A stretch of 11,065 nt of DNA from Anaerolineales bacterium (GTDB taxonomy: Bacteria > Chloroflexota > Anaerolineae > Anaerolineales > DRMV01), in assembly GCA_027044735.1 (NCBI GenBank), contig JALUBW010000155.1, positions 1-11,065 of the forward strand. Direction: 5' to 3'. A program made the position numbers and the translations under genes. The notes under the pieces were generated by a model. It was not told the origin of the DNA. It did no database searches and was given only the letters and a program-made list of their open reading frames with translations. This document shows, piece by piece, positions 1 to 5,526 of this stretch (positions are counted from its first letter, which is position 1; each line of letters begins with the position of its first letter).

Positions 1-34
1 ATGGCTTCGCCGCCTACGGCGGCTCGCCATGACA
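1..34 (-). repeat. Partial 'CATTGCGAG'-type palindromic intergenic repeat
   Basis: On the minus strand this reads TGTCATGGCGAG, then a GC palindrome (arms CCGCC/GGCGG around a 3-base loop), then CGAAGCCAT. The order TGTCA-xxx-CGAG-palindrome-CGAAGC matches the first half of the repeat at 3380-3466, so I take it as another, diverged copy in the opposite orientation, cut by the window edge. The flanking arms ATGGC and GCCAT pair as well. No coding function is claimed. Frames 2 and 3 hit stops at 35-37 and 30-32, so the tail of an upstream gene cannot be excluded. Confidence 0.5.
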
Positions 35-99
35 TGAAAACGGGCGCTTCTACAAGCAACCGCGTAAGTCCTATCACAGACGAACTTTGCCTAATCCCC

Positions 100-108
100 T
101 GCTATAAT
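100..108 (+). promoter_or_regulatory. Extended -10 promoter upstream of the epimerase gene
   Basis: TGCTATAAT is a perfect TATAAT hexamer (103-108) with the TGn extension. No good -35 hexamer lies 16-18 bases upstream, which is usual for extended -10 promoters. Transcription would start near 115, giving a leader of about 55 bases before the ATG at 170. This is the best candidate promoter for the epimerase gene, judged by eye. Confidence 0.55.
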
Positions 109-169
109 AAACACAGCGAGCGTGTTTCGGCAGGTGAAACAGCGTTCGCTTTGAAATTGCGGAGGCACT

Positions 170-1126
170 ATGAATTTTCTCATAACCGGTGCGGCCGGTT
201 TTTTAGGCTCTGCGCTGGCAAATTATTTAGTTGGCGAAGGGCATCAGGTGCGCGGGTTGGACGACCTTTCGGCAGGCAACCGCGAAGCCCTTTCGCCTGA
301 GGTCATTTTCACCCGCGGCGATGTCAACGACCGCCCCAAACTTTGGACGCTTTTGCAGGATGTGGACTGCGTTTATCACCTCGCGGCAAGGGTTTCAGTG
401 CCGGAGTCGGTGCTTTACCCGCGCGAATATAACGCTGTGAACGTTGGCGGCACGGTTGCCCTGATGGAAGCCATGCGCGACGTCGGCGTGCGGCGGGTGG
501 TTTTCATTTCCTCCGGGGCGGTGTACGGCAGACAAGAAAGCCAGCCGCTCCGCGAGGATATGTTGCCTCGCCCTGCCTCGCCCTACGCCGTTTCAAAACT
601 CGCGGCGGAATACTACGTCCACACCATCGGCGCGCTGTGGGGCATTGAGACTGTGGTGTTGCGCGTGTTCAACGCCTACGGCGAGGGGCAGCACCTGCCG
701 CCCGCGCACCCGCCGGTCATCCCCTATTTTCTCTACCAAGCCACCCACGGAGGCACGTTGGTCATCCACGGCGATGGCTCGCAAACGCGGGATTATGTCT
801 ACGTGCAAGACGTGGTGCGGGCGATGGTGGCCGCGGCGACTGCTCCCGAAGTCAACCGCCAAATTATCAACGTCGGCAGCGGGGTGGAAACCAGCGTTGC
901 AGAGTTGGCGGTGATGGTGCTTAACCTTACCGGCAACCGAGCGCAGATTGTGTATAACCCGCGCGCCTCCGGCGGGGTGCCGCGGATGCGCGCCGACCTC
1001 ACCTTAGCCGAGCGAAAACTCGGCTATAAGCCCTCGGTGACGCTGGAGGAGGGGTTGCGCCTCACCTTGGAGCGCGATGCGCGCTTTCACACAGCCAAAG
1101 CGTCTCTTTCTTCGCCAATGGTATAA
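170..1126 (+). CDS. NAD-dependent epimerase/dehydratase (UDP-glucose 4-epimerase-like, extended SDR)
   Basis: The product is 318 residues, normal for extended short-chain dehydrogenases acting on nucleotide sugars. The N-terminal Rossmann motif GAAGFLG spans residues 7-13 and is followed by the acidic pair D31-D32, which fits NAD ribose binding. The catalytic set is visible: serines 114-115 in the SSGAVYG block, and Y139 with K143 (YAVSK). RVFNAYGEGQ (165-174) and GDGSQTRDYVYVQD (201-214) are typical of the GalE/WbpP/RmlB-like group and shape the sugar-nucleotide pocket. A cytosolic role in making an activated sugar for a cell-surface polysaccharide is likely, but the exact substrate cannot be read from sequence. 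The start is supported by GGAGG at 161-165, four bases before the ATG. The gene stands alone; a promoter for the next gene overlaps its stop. Confidence 0.9.
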   Translation: MNFLITGAAGFLGSALANYLVGEGHQVRGLDDLSAGNREALSPEVIFTRGDVNDRPKLWTLLQDVDCVYHLAARVSVPESVLYPREYNAVNVGGTVALMEAMRDVGVRRVVFISSGAVYGRQESQPLREDMLPRPASPYAVSKLAAEYYVHTIGALWGIETVVLRVFNAYGEGQHLPPAHPPVIPYFLYQATHGGTLVIHGDGSQTRDYVYVQDVVRAMVAAATAPEVNRQIINVGSGVETSVAELAVMVLNLTGNRAQIVYNPRASGGVPRMRADLTLAERKLGYKPSVTLEEGLRLTLERDARFHTAKASLSSPMV

Positions 1127-1127
1127 T
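1119..1127 (+). promoter_or_regulatory. Extended -10 promoter for yebC, overlapping the epimerase stop codon
   Basis: TGGTATAAT is a perfect TATAAT (1122-1127) with a TGn extension. It lies across the last codons and the TAA stop (1124-1126) of the epimerase gene. Transcription would begin near 1134, leaving a yebC leader of about 67 bases. No clear -35 is seen. Together with the separate promoter at 100-108, it suggests yebC can be transcribed independently. Confidence 0.5.
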
Positions 1128-1200
1128 GAAATCAACAATGATGTAAATCCCCCGTAAGCCGCAGGCAAACGGAATCCAGAACAGTTAGAGGAGCCTTTGT

Positions 1201-1956
1201 ATGTCCGGTCATTCCAAGTGGTCAACCATCAAGCGCAAAAAGGCGGCAGAAGACGCCAAGCGCGGCAAAATTTTTACCCGATTAGCCCGCGAAATCACAA
1301 TGGCGGCGCGTGAGGGCGGCGGCGATCCCGAAGCCAACGTGCGTCTGCGTTTGGCAATTGAGCGCGCCAAGGCCGCCAACATGCCCAAAGACAACATTGA
1401 GCGCGCCATCAAGCGCGGCACGGGCGAGGATAAAGAAGGCAGCAATTTTGAAGAGGTGTACTACGAGGGTTACGCTCCCCACGGCGTGGCATTGATGATT
1501 TACTGCGTGACCGACAACCGCAACCGCACCGTCTCCGACGTCCGCCACATCCTCAGCCGCCATGGTGGCAGTTTGGGCGAAAGCGGCTCGGTGGCGTGGC
1601 AGTTCAACCGCATGGCTTACTTTTCCATACCTGCCGAAGGGCACGACCCCGACCAAATTTTTGAACTTGCCGTTGAGGGCGGTGCGGACGACGTAAAGTT
1701 TGACGATGACTTCATTGAGATTTATGCGCCTGTTGAGGCTTTCAAGGCCATTGGCGACCAACTGCGCTCCGCTGGGATTAACCCTGAAGAAGCCGGAATC
1801 AAGATGATTCCCACGCAGGAAATGTCGCTCTCGCCCGAGCAAACCGTGCAGGTGATGAAAGTCATTGAAGCGCTGGAGGAATTAGACGACGTGCAGGAAG
1901 TCTATTCCAACCTGCACATCAGCGACGAAGCCATAGCCCAGATGGAAGCGGCCTGA
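1201..1956 (+). CDS. yebC: YebC/TACO1 (PmpR) family protein
   Basis: The product is 251 residues, the normal length of the family. It opens with the hallmark GHSKW followed by STIKRKKAAEDAKRGK, and continues with the conserved block around AKAANMPKDNIERAIKRG (residues 57-74) and the segment YEGYAPHGVA. Family members are soluble cytosolic proteins. They were first described as DNA-binding regulators, and YebC/TACO1 proteins are also linked to translation of difficult, proline-rich stretches; which role applies here is not visible. GAGGAG at 1188-1193 sits seven bases before the ATG. yebC next to ruvC and ruvA is a widespread bacterial neighbourhood, but here a terminator and a 285-base repeat-rich gap separate them, so co-transcription with ruvCA is doubtful. 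Confidence 0.95.
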   Translation: MSGHSKWSTIKRKKAAEDAKRGKIFTRLAREITMAAREGGGDPEANVRLRLAIERAKAANMPKDNIERAIKRGTGEDKEGSNFEEVYYEGYAPHGVALMIYCVTDNRNRTVSDVRHILSRHGGSLGESGSVAWQFNRMAYFSIPAEGHDPDQIFELAVEGGADDVKFDDDFIEIYAPVEAFKAIGDQLRSAGINPEEAGIKMIPTQEMSLSPEQTVQVMKVIEALEELDDVQEVYSNLHISDEAIAQMEAA

Positions 1957-1980
1957 CCCCCAAAAAGGCCGCTTTTCTTC
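1946..1980 (+). terminator. Rho-independent terminator of yebC
   Basis: AAGCGGCC (1946-1953) pairs perfectly with GGCCGCTT (1967-1974) around a 13-base loop and is followed directly by TTCTTC. The left arm lies in the last codons of yebC, and the TGA stop (1954-1956) is the first triplet of the loop. The T tract is short and interrupted, so termination may be partial. Confidence 0.65.
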
Positions 1981-1984
1981 GCGA

Positions 1985-2137
1985 TTATCCACCGATTGAA
2001 GAGAAAACCACAGAAGGCACAGAAATTTACAGAGAACACAGATTTTTTATTTGCGCCTCTGTTTTCTCTGCGCCTTTGTGTTAACCTTGGCGCCCTTTGT
2101 GCCCTTGGCGACCTTGGCGTTCTTATCCACCGATTGA
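1985..2137. repeat. Intergenic repeat block with large imperfect hairpin, bounded by a 15-bp direct repeat
   Basis: TTATCCACCGATTGA occurs at 1985-1999 and again at 2123-2137. Between the copies, AACCACAGAAGGCACAGAAA (start 2006) and the following bases to 2034 form an imperfect inverted repeat with 2057-2082 (CTCTGTTTTCTCTGCGCCTT onward). CCTTGGCG then occurs three times (2085-2092, 2103-2110, 2112-2119). I see no open frame of interest. This wording (CACAGA..., CTTTGTG, CTTGGCG) resembles dispersed non-coding repeats of many environmental bacterial genomes. That resemblance is from memory, not a search. Confidence 0.6.
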
Positions 2138-2167
2138 CACAGATTTTCACCGATTTAATTTGGAGAT

Positions 2168-2220
2168 AAACCGCAGGTTACGCAGAAGAAATCTGTGCTA
2201 ATCTGTGTAATCTGTGGTTT
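2168..2220. repeat. Hairpin-forming repeat upstream of ruvC
   Basis: AAACCGCAGGTTACGCAGA (2168-2186) pairs along all 19 positions with TCTGTGTAATCTGTGGTTT (2202-2220) around a 15-base loop. The three deviations from perfect complementarity all give G-U pairs in RNA. That suggests pressure to keep the transcript folded, or an element with a hairpin transposition or propagation intermediate. The right arm contains the 19-base core that recurs inverted at 8154-8172. It ends 21 bases before the ruvC start and would lie in the ruvC leader if transcription begins upstream. Confidence 0.65.
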
Positions 2221-2241
2221 GGTTCAGGCATTGAGGCTCGC

Positions 2242-2739
2242 GTGCGAGTGCTTGGGATTGACCCCGGAACGGCCATCACGGGCTACGGCGTAGTAGAGGC
2301 GCTGGAAGACGGCAGTTTTCGGGCGTTGGATTACGGGGTGATCACCACGCCCGCTAAAACGCCCCTTGAAAGTCGTCTTTTGATGCTTTACCGTGAATTG
2401 CGGGCGCTGATAGCCGCCCACAAGCCCGACGGAGCGGCAGTGGAGAAACTGTTTTTTCAGCGCAATGTGCGGACGGCTATGGCGGTGGGGCAGGCGCGCG
2501 GCGTAGTCCTCCTCGCGTTGGCAGAGGCGGGGCTGGCGGTCGCCGAATATGCCCCAAACGAAGTGAAAGAAGCCGTCACAGGTTACGGCGGCGCGCCAAA
2601 AGCCCAAATGCAACGCATGGTGCAAATGCTGTTGGCGCTGGATGAAACCCCAAAGCCCGACGACGCCGCCGACGCGCTCGCCGTTGCCCTTTGCCACGCC
2701 CAGCACCTCCGCTGGGAGCGCAAAATCAACGAGGCGTGA
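2242..2739 (+). CDS. ruvC: Holliday junction resolvase RuvC
   Basis: RuvC is the dimeric endonuclease that cleaves Holliday junctions symmetrically, working with the RuvAB branch-migration motor. The 165-residue length is normal. All four catalytic acids of the RNase H-like fold are present: D7 in [10 protein letters not shown]68 in [11 protein letters not shown], and D141 and D144 in [11 protein letters not shown]. The glycine-rich [14 protein letters not shown] (114-127) is the usual DNA-contacting stretch. The start is GTG at 2242, chosen because it places the first catalytic Asp at the family position 7; GAGG at 2233-2236 lies five bases upstream. No ATG is available. ruvA begins 33 bases downstream, so the two probably form one transcript. 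Confidence 0.95.
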   Translation: MRVLGIDPGTAITGYGVVEALEDGSFRALDYGVITTPAKTPLESRLLMLYRELRALIAAHKPDGAAVEKLFFQRNVRTAMAVGQARGVVLLALAEAGLAVAEYAPNEVKEAVTGYGGAPKAQMQRMVQMLLALDETPKPDDAADALAVALCHAQHLRWERKINEA

Positions 2740-2772
2740 GGGCTTACTTTTGGCGAATAGCGGCTCAATACG

Positions 2773-3351
2773 ATGATTGCGCTTTTAGAAGGCTCGGTGG
2801 CTCACAAAGAAGAAGGGCGGCTCATCCTGCAGGTGGGGGCTGTGGGTGTTTGGGTGTTTGTGCCGCGGCAGTTGGCGGAGCAGGCCAAAATCGGGCAGGC
2901 GCTTGCCTTGCACACGCACCTTGTCGTCCGCGAAGATTCCCTTTCCCTCTACGGCTTCGCCACTGCCGAGGAGCGCGACCTATTCGTGCTGTTGCTCGGC
3001 GTGAACGGGGTTGGACCGCGGCTGGCGCTTTCCGTAATTTCCACGCTTTCGCCATCGGCGCTGAGGCGGGCAGTATTCCAAGAACAGCCCGAAATCATCG
3101 GTCGTGTGCCCGGTGTGGGCAAACGCACCGCGCAGAAAATTTTGCTCCACCTTCAGGGACGCATTGCCCCGCAAGAAGACCTCGCCGCAGTTGCCGACCT
3201 CGCCGAGGTGGATACCGAAGTGCTTGACGCTTTAGTCGCTTTGGGCTACAGCGTGGTAGAAGCCCAAAGTGCCATCCAATCCATCCCGAAAGACGCCCCG
3301 CAAGATGTTGAAGAGCGCCTGCGCTTGGCGCTTCAGTATTTCAGCAAGTAA
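2773..3351 (+). CDS. ruvA: Holliday junction branch-migration subunit RuvA
   Basis: RuvA is the tetrameric junction-binding subunit that loads the RuvB helicase. Its 192 residues show the usual three domains. There is an OB-fold N-terminus (about 1-62) beginning MIALLEGSV and holding the acidic pin E54-D55 in VREDSLSLYGF. Next come two helix-hairpin-helix motifs, LLGVNGVGPRLALS (about 74-87) and IGRVPGVGKRTAQKI (about 109-123). A C-terminal three-helix domain (about 147-191), which contacts RuvB, ends the protein. The start matches the family, although no strong Shine-Dalgarno is visible; coupling to ruvC may help. ruvB, which often follows, is absent: a repeat element and an unrelated membrane-protein gene come next. 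The TAA stop (3349-3351) abuts the MITE-like element. Confidence 0.95.
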   Translation: MIALLEGSVAHKEEGRLILQVGAVGVWVFVPRQLAEQAKIGQALALHTHLVVREDSLSLYGFATAEERDLFVLLLGVNGVGPRLALSVISTLSPSALRRAVFQEQPEIIGRVPGVGKRTAQKILLHLQGRIAPQEDLAAVADLAEVDTEVLDALVALGYSVVEAQSAIQSIPKDAPQDVEERLRLALQYFSK

Positions 3352-3493
3352 GAGCCTATCCGAAAATTCTTTGTAGGTGTGTCACTGCGAGGCGACGGAG
3401 CCGCCGAAGCAGTCTCCTGACCAGCAAAAGGGGGATTGCTTCGCCCCTGCGGGGCTTGCAATGACACCGCCACGATATTTTTCGGATAGATTC
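3352..3493. mobile_element. MITE-like element with 15-bp inverted ends and TAA duplication
   Basis: The ends GAGCCTATCCGAAAA (3352-3366) and TTTTCGGATAGATTC (3479-3493) are inverted repeats matching at 13 of 15 positions, with 11 consecutive matches. TAA flanks both sides (3349-3351, which is the ruvA stop codon, and 3494-3496), like a 3-bp target duplication. A GAG-type terminus and a TNA target resemble IS5-family (IS1031/IS427-like) elements, so a non-autonomous relative is possible. No transposase frame is present in its 142 bases. A separate palindromic repeat occupies the interior. A 3-bp duplication is weak evidence by itself. Confidence 0.55.
3380..3466. repeat. 'CATTGCGAG'-type nested palindromic repeat inside the MITE-like element
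   Basis: The outer arms TGTCACTGCGAG (3380-3391) and CTTGCAATGACA (3455-3466) are near-complementary. Inner arms CGAAGCAGTCTCC (3405-3417) and GGATTGCTTCG (3433-3443) pair as well. The wording, GTCA-TTGCGAG with GAAGCAATCTC, is that of a very widespread bacterial intergenic repeat known to me from many phyla. The half-copy at 1-34 of this window belongs to the same family. It is non-coding. Confidence 0.65.
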
Positions 3494-3518
3494 TAAATTT
3501 CTTACACAGGAGTTTGTA

Positions 3519-3860
3519 ATGACTGAAGAGCAAATTACCCCTACCGAAGAGACCACCGTTCAGCCCATTTCGTTTGACGAAGAAACCGCCACCTGGCACG
3601 ATACCGAAAAAGCCCTGCGGTTTGCAATGATAACGCGCATTGTGGCGCGAATTTTGCTCGTGCTTGTGCTCATAGGCTTTGTGTATGTGACCTACGATGT
3701 GGTCAAAAACGCGAGCGCCATGCCCGGGCAAAGCCTGTGGCGCGGTTTGCTCGGACAATACCTCGCCTTCGTATCGCTGTTCATGGCGGTAATCATCATG
3801 GAAGGCATCGCACATTTCATTGAAATTTTGCTGGATATTGAAGAAAACACTCGCAAGTAA
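3519..3860 (+). CDS. Hypothetical small membrane protein, two predicted transmembrane helices
   Basis: I do not recognise the family. The 113-residue product has an acidic, threonine-rich N-terminal tail (1-32, EE/TEE/DEE clusters) without a signal peptide. Two hydrophobic helices follow, at about 41-61 (IVARILLVLVLIGFVYVTY) and about 79-100 (GQYLAFVSLFMAVIIMEGI...), joined by a short polar loop around PGQSLWRG. A charged C-terminus (DIEENTRK) ends the protein. R40, R44 and the acidic tails suggest both termini are cytosolic, though this is a rule-of-thumb prediction. The start is well supported by AGGAG at 3508-3512, six bases before the ATG. It stands alone between a repeat element and the peptidase gene, so context gives no function. 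Confidence 0.75.
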   Translation: MTEEQITPTEETTVQPISFDEETATWHDTEKALRFAMITRIVARILLVLVLIGFVYVTYDVVKNASAMPGQSLWRGLLGQYLAFVSLFMAVIIMEGIAHFIEILLDIEENTRK

Positions 3861-3893
3861 ATGACAGTCCGCGCATTCCACCGCGGCTTTGCT

Positions 3894-3921
3894 GGACAAT
3901 ATTTCACCTTTCGGGTATCAT
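3894..3921 (+). promoter_or_regulatory. Candidate sigma-70-type promoter for the M42 peptidase gene
   Basis: TGGACA (3894-3899, five of six matches to TTGACA) and TATCAT (3916-3921, five of six to TATAAT) are separated by 16 bases. Transcription would start near 3928, about 74 bases before the ATG at 4002. Between them lies an inverted repeat, CCTTCAGGTG (3932-3941) and CACTTGAAGG (3959-3968), that could fold in the leader. Found by eye only. Confidence 0.4.
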
Positions 3922-4001
3922 TTTAGCGCTTCCTTCAGGTGGCGAAGCATTTGCACGTCACTTGAAGGTTGGCTTTTGCATGCTGCTTTTAGGGTAAAAC
4001 A

Positions 4002-5072
4002 ATGGACGAAACCACCCTCCTGCTCAAAGAATTGACCGAAGCACACGGCGTCCCCGGCTACGAGGCGCCGGTGCGTGATTTAATTTCAAAATTGCTCGCC
4101 CCGCTCGGCGAGGTTGAGAAAGACAAACTCGGCAGTCTAATTTGCCGCAAGCAGGGGGAAGCCGAAAAGCCTAAAGTTATGCTCGCTGCCCACATGGATG
4201 AAGTGGGCTTTATGGTTAAAAGCATTACCGAGCAGGGCTTCATCAAATTCCTGCCGTTAGGCGGCTGGTTTGACCAAGTTTTGCTTGCCCATCGCGTCAT
4301 CATTCATACCCACAAAGGCGATATTGTGGGTGTGATCGGCGCAAAGCCGCCTCACATTTTGCCCCCCGAAGAGCGGAAGAAAGTTGTCCAGCGCAAGGAA
4401 ATGTACATTGACATTGGCGCCACCAGCCGCGAAGAGGTTGAGGCGGCGGGCGTGCGTCCGGGCGACCCGATAATCCCGCAGGCGGGCTTTGAAGTGCTCG
4501 CGAGCGGCAAAACCTACCTTTCCAAAGCCTTTGACGACCGCGTTGGGGTGGCAATGATGGTGCAGGTGCTTCAAGCCCTGCAGCGCGAAAGCCACCCCAA
4601 CACCGTTTACGGCGTTGCCACGGTGCAAGAAGAAGTGGGTGTGCGCGGCGCCCGCACCAGCGTTTGGGCGGTTGAGCCCGACGTCGCCATTGTGCTGGAA
4701 TCGGACATCGCTGGCGACGTTCCCGGCGTAACTGAAGACCAAGCCGCCGCCAAACTGGGCAAAGGCCCTTCGCTTTTGCTCTACGACCGCAGCATGATTC
4801 CCAACTTGCACCTGCGCGATTTGGTGATTGAAACCGCCGAGCAAGAGGGACTCCCCCTGCAACTGACGCACATGGAAGGCGGGGCGACCGACGGCGCGGT
4901 CCTGCACCTGCACCGCACGGGCGTGCCCACGGTAGTGCTCAGCGTGCCCGCGCGCCACATTCATTCCCACAGTTCCATCATCCACCGCGACGACTACGAC
5001 GCCGCGGTCAAACTGCTCGTTGCCGTGCTCAAGCGCTTGGACGCGGAAACCGTGAGAGGTCTTACCGATTGA
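4002..5072 (+). CDS. M42 family metallopeptidase (aminopeptidase / glutamyl aminopeptidase-like)
   Basis: This is a cytosolic dinuclear-metal aminopeptidase that usually assembles into dodecameric tetrahedra and trims peptides released by the proteolytic machinery. Some members are annotated as endoglucanases. The 356 residues match the family. The metal-site residues are visible: H64 and D66 in AAHMDEVGF, bridging D178 in KAFDDRVG, general base E210 and ligand E211 in QEEVGVRGA, D235 in ESDIAGD, and H321 in RHIHSHS. The dimerisation insert (about residues 70-160) is present. The side-chain preference (Glu, Leu or Lys type) cannot be set from sequence. AGGGT at 3991-3995 is a modest Shine-Dalgarno before the ATG. 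The gene ends at the edge of a palindrome-rich gap. Confidence 0.92.
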   Translation: MDETTLLLKELTEAHGVPGYEAPVRDLISKLLAPLGEVEKDKLGSLICRKQGEAEKPKVMLAAHMDEVGFMVKSITEQGFIKFLPLGGWFDQVLLAHRVIIHTHKGDIVGVIGAKPPHILPPEERKKVVQRKEMYIDIGATSREEVEAAGVRPGDPIIPQAGFEVLASGKTYLSKAFDDRVGVAMMVQVLQALQRESHPNTVYGVATVQEEVGVRGARTSVWAVEPDVAIVLESDIAGDVPGVTEDQAAAKLGKGPSLLLYDRSMIPNLHLRDLVIETAEQEGLPLQLTHMEGGATDGAVLHLHRTGVPTVVLSVPARHIHSHSSIIHRDDYDAAVKLLVAVLKRLDAETVRGLTD

Positions 5073-5110
5073 CCGGCAAATCTTGCCATCACAACGTTTT
5101 GCTGTGCTTT

Positions 5111-5179
5111 CACACGGGGAACACAGGGGACACAAAGGATTTTTTCCCTTATCTCCGTGCCCGCCGTGTCCCCCGTGTG
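5111..5179. repeat. Large imperfect hairpin downstream of the M42 peptidase gene
   Basis: CACACGGGG (5111-5119) and CCCCGTGTG (5171-5179) are perfectly complementary. The pairing continues imperfectly inward through ACACAGGGGACAC and the complement of CCGTGCCCGCCGTGTCC. The apex holds a run of six T at 5140-5145, so a transcript stopping within the element is conceivable, but it is not a textbook terminator. It begins 39 bases after the peptidase stop. Confidence 0.5.
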
Positions 5180-5242
5180 AGGGAGTGCGCTGATTGACTG
5201 ACAAAACTTTTGTTCTTTACCAAATCTCACCCATCCCCCGCT

Positions 5243-5335
5243 GAGCCTCGCTAACGCTCGGCTCATCTGTCCCCTTCTCTCCCTTAGTAAGGGAGGGAAG
5301 GGGGCGGCTACGGCGACGCGAATGCGTTGCCGTAG
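5243..5335. repeat. Three consecutive GC-rich palindromes
   Basis: Three palindromes follow one another. 5243-5264 (GAGCCTCGC / GCTCGGCTC) pairs with two central mismatches. 5271-5286 and 5288-5303 (CCCCTTCTCTCCCTTA with TAAGGGAGGGAAGGGG) pair at 15 of 16 positions. CTACGGCGACGC (5308-5319) and GCGTTGCCGTAG (5324-5335) pair at all 12 positions, with one G-T, around the loop GAAT. Such chains are typical of REP-like intergenic sequences. No known function is claimed. Confidence 0.6.
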
Positions 5336-5389
5336 CGGGGAAAGGGAGGGATCAAGCATCAAAAGGTGATGAAGCGAGATTTGTCAGCC

Positions 5390-5526
5390 AACCAGGGAAC
5401 TGAGAGTTTGCCCGCTCAGTCAAGTGGCGTGTGCGAACGGTGAGCACCGCGGCGGCAGAAACAAGGGCTTCAAATCACGAAAAAACATGCCGTGATTTTA
5501 GATTTTGAGACAGTTTTGGAGGCGAA
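5390..5526 (+). promoter_or_regulatory. Leader region of the atpAGDC operon, with a small hairpin
   Basis: No convincing -35/-10 pair was found in these 137 bases, although the atp promoter should lie here or in the repeat block upstream. AAATCACG (5472-5479) and CGTGATTT (5491-5498) form a perfect 8-bp inverted repeat around an 11-base A-rich loop. It is followed by TAGATTTT and lies about 30 bases before atpA; it could be an operator, an mRNA-stabilising hairpin or a weak attenuator. CTGAG (5400-5404) and CTCAG (5415-5419) form a smaller hairpin. The atpA Shine-Dalgarno GGAGG is at 5518-5522. Confidence 0.3.

Larger units (their letters stand above)
5071..5389. repeat. Composite palindromic block between the peptidase gene and atpA
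   Basis: The 454-base gap 5073-5526 has no credible gene. Its first part looks like one composite repeat. The border segment 5071-5092 (ACCGGCAAATCTTGC core) is inverted at 5366-5389 (complement GCTGACAAATCTCGC core), with mostly transition differences and a 2-base insertion. A related direct copy, GATTGACTGACAAAACTTT, is at 5192-5210. Inside are several hairpins, listed separately: 5111-5179, 5243-5264, 5271-5303 and 5308-5335. The end-to-end inverted borders suggest a degenerate non-autonomous element or a stack of them, but no target duplication is evident. Confidence 0.45.

Noticed and set aside
1..300. Open frame from base 1 to 300 on the + strand
   Set aside because: It overlaps the well-supported epimerase by 131 bases, starts inside a palindromic repeat and has a basic low-complexity C-terminus; not a gene.
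1985..2220. CRISPR array
   Set aside because: Repeats are irregular in length and spacing, are palindromic and dispersed, and there are no equal spacers or cas genes.
3352..3493. Rho-independent terminator for ruvA
   Set aside because: The palindromes are long and interrupted, with no T tract directly after a compact stem. The inverted ends and TAA flanks are better explained by a mobile element, though it might still impede transcription.
5073..5526. A tRNA or small RNA gene in the gap before atpA
   Set aside because: I found no cloverleaf with T-loop GTTCRA and acceptor pairing. The palindromes are simple hairpins.
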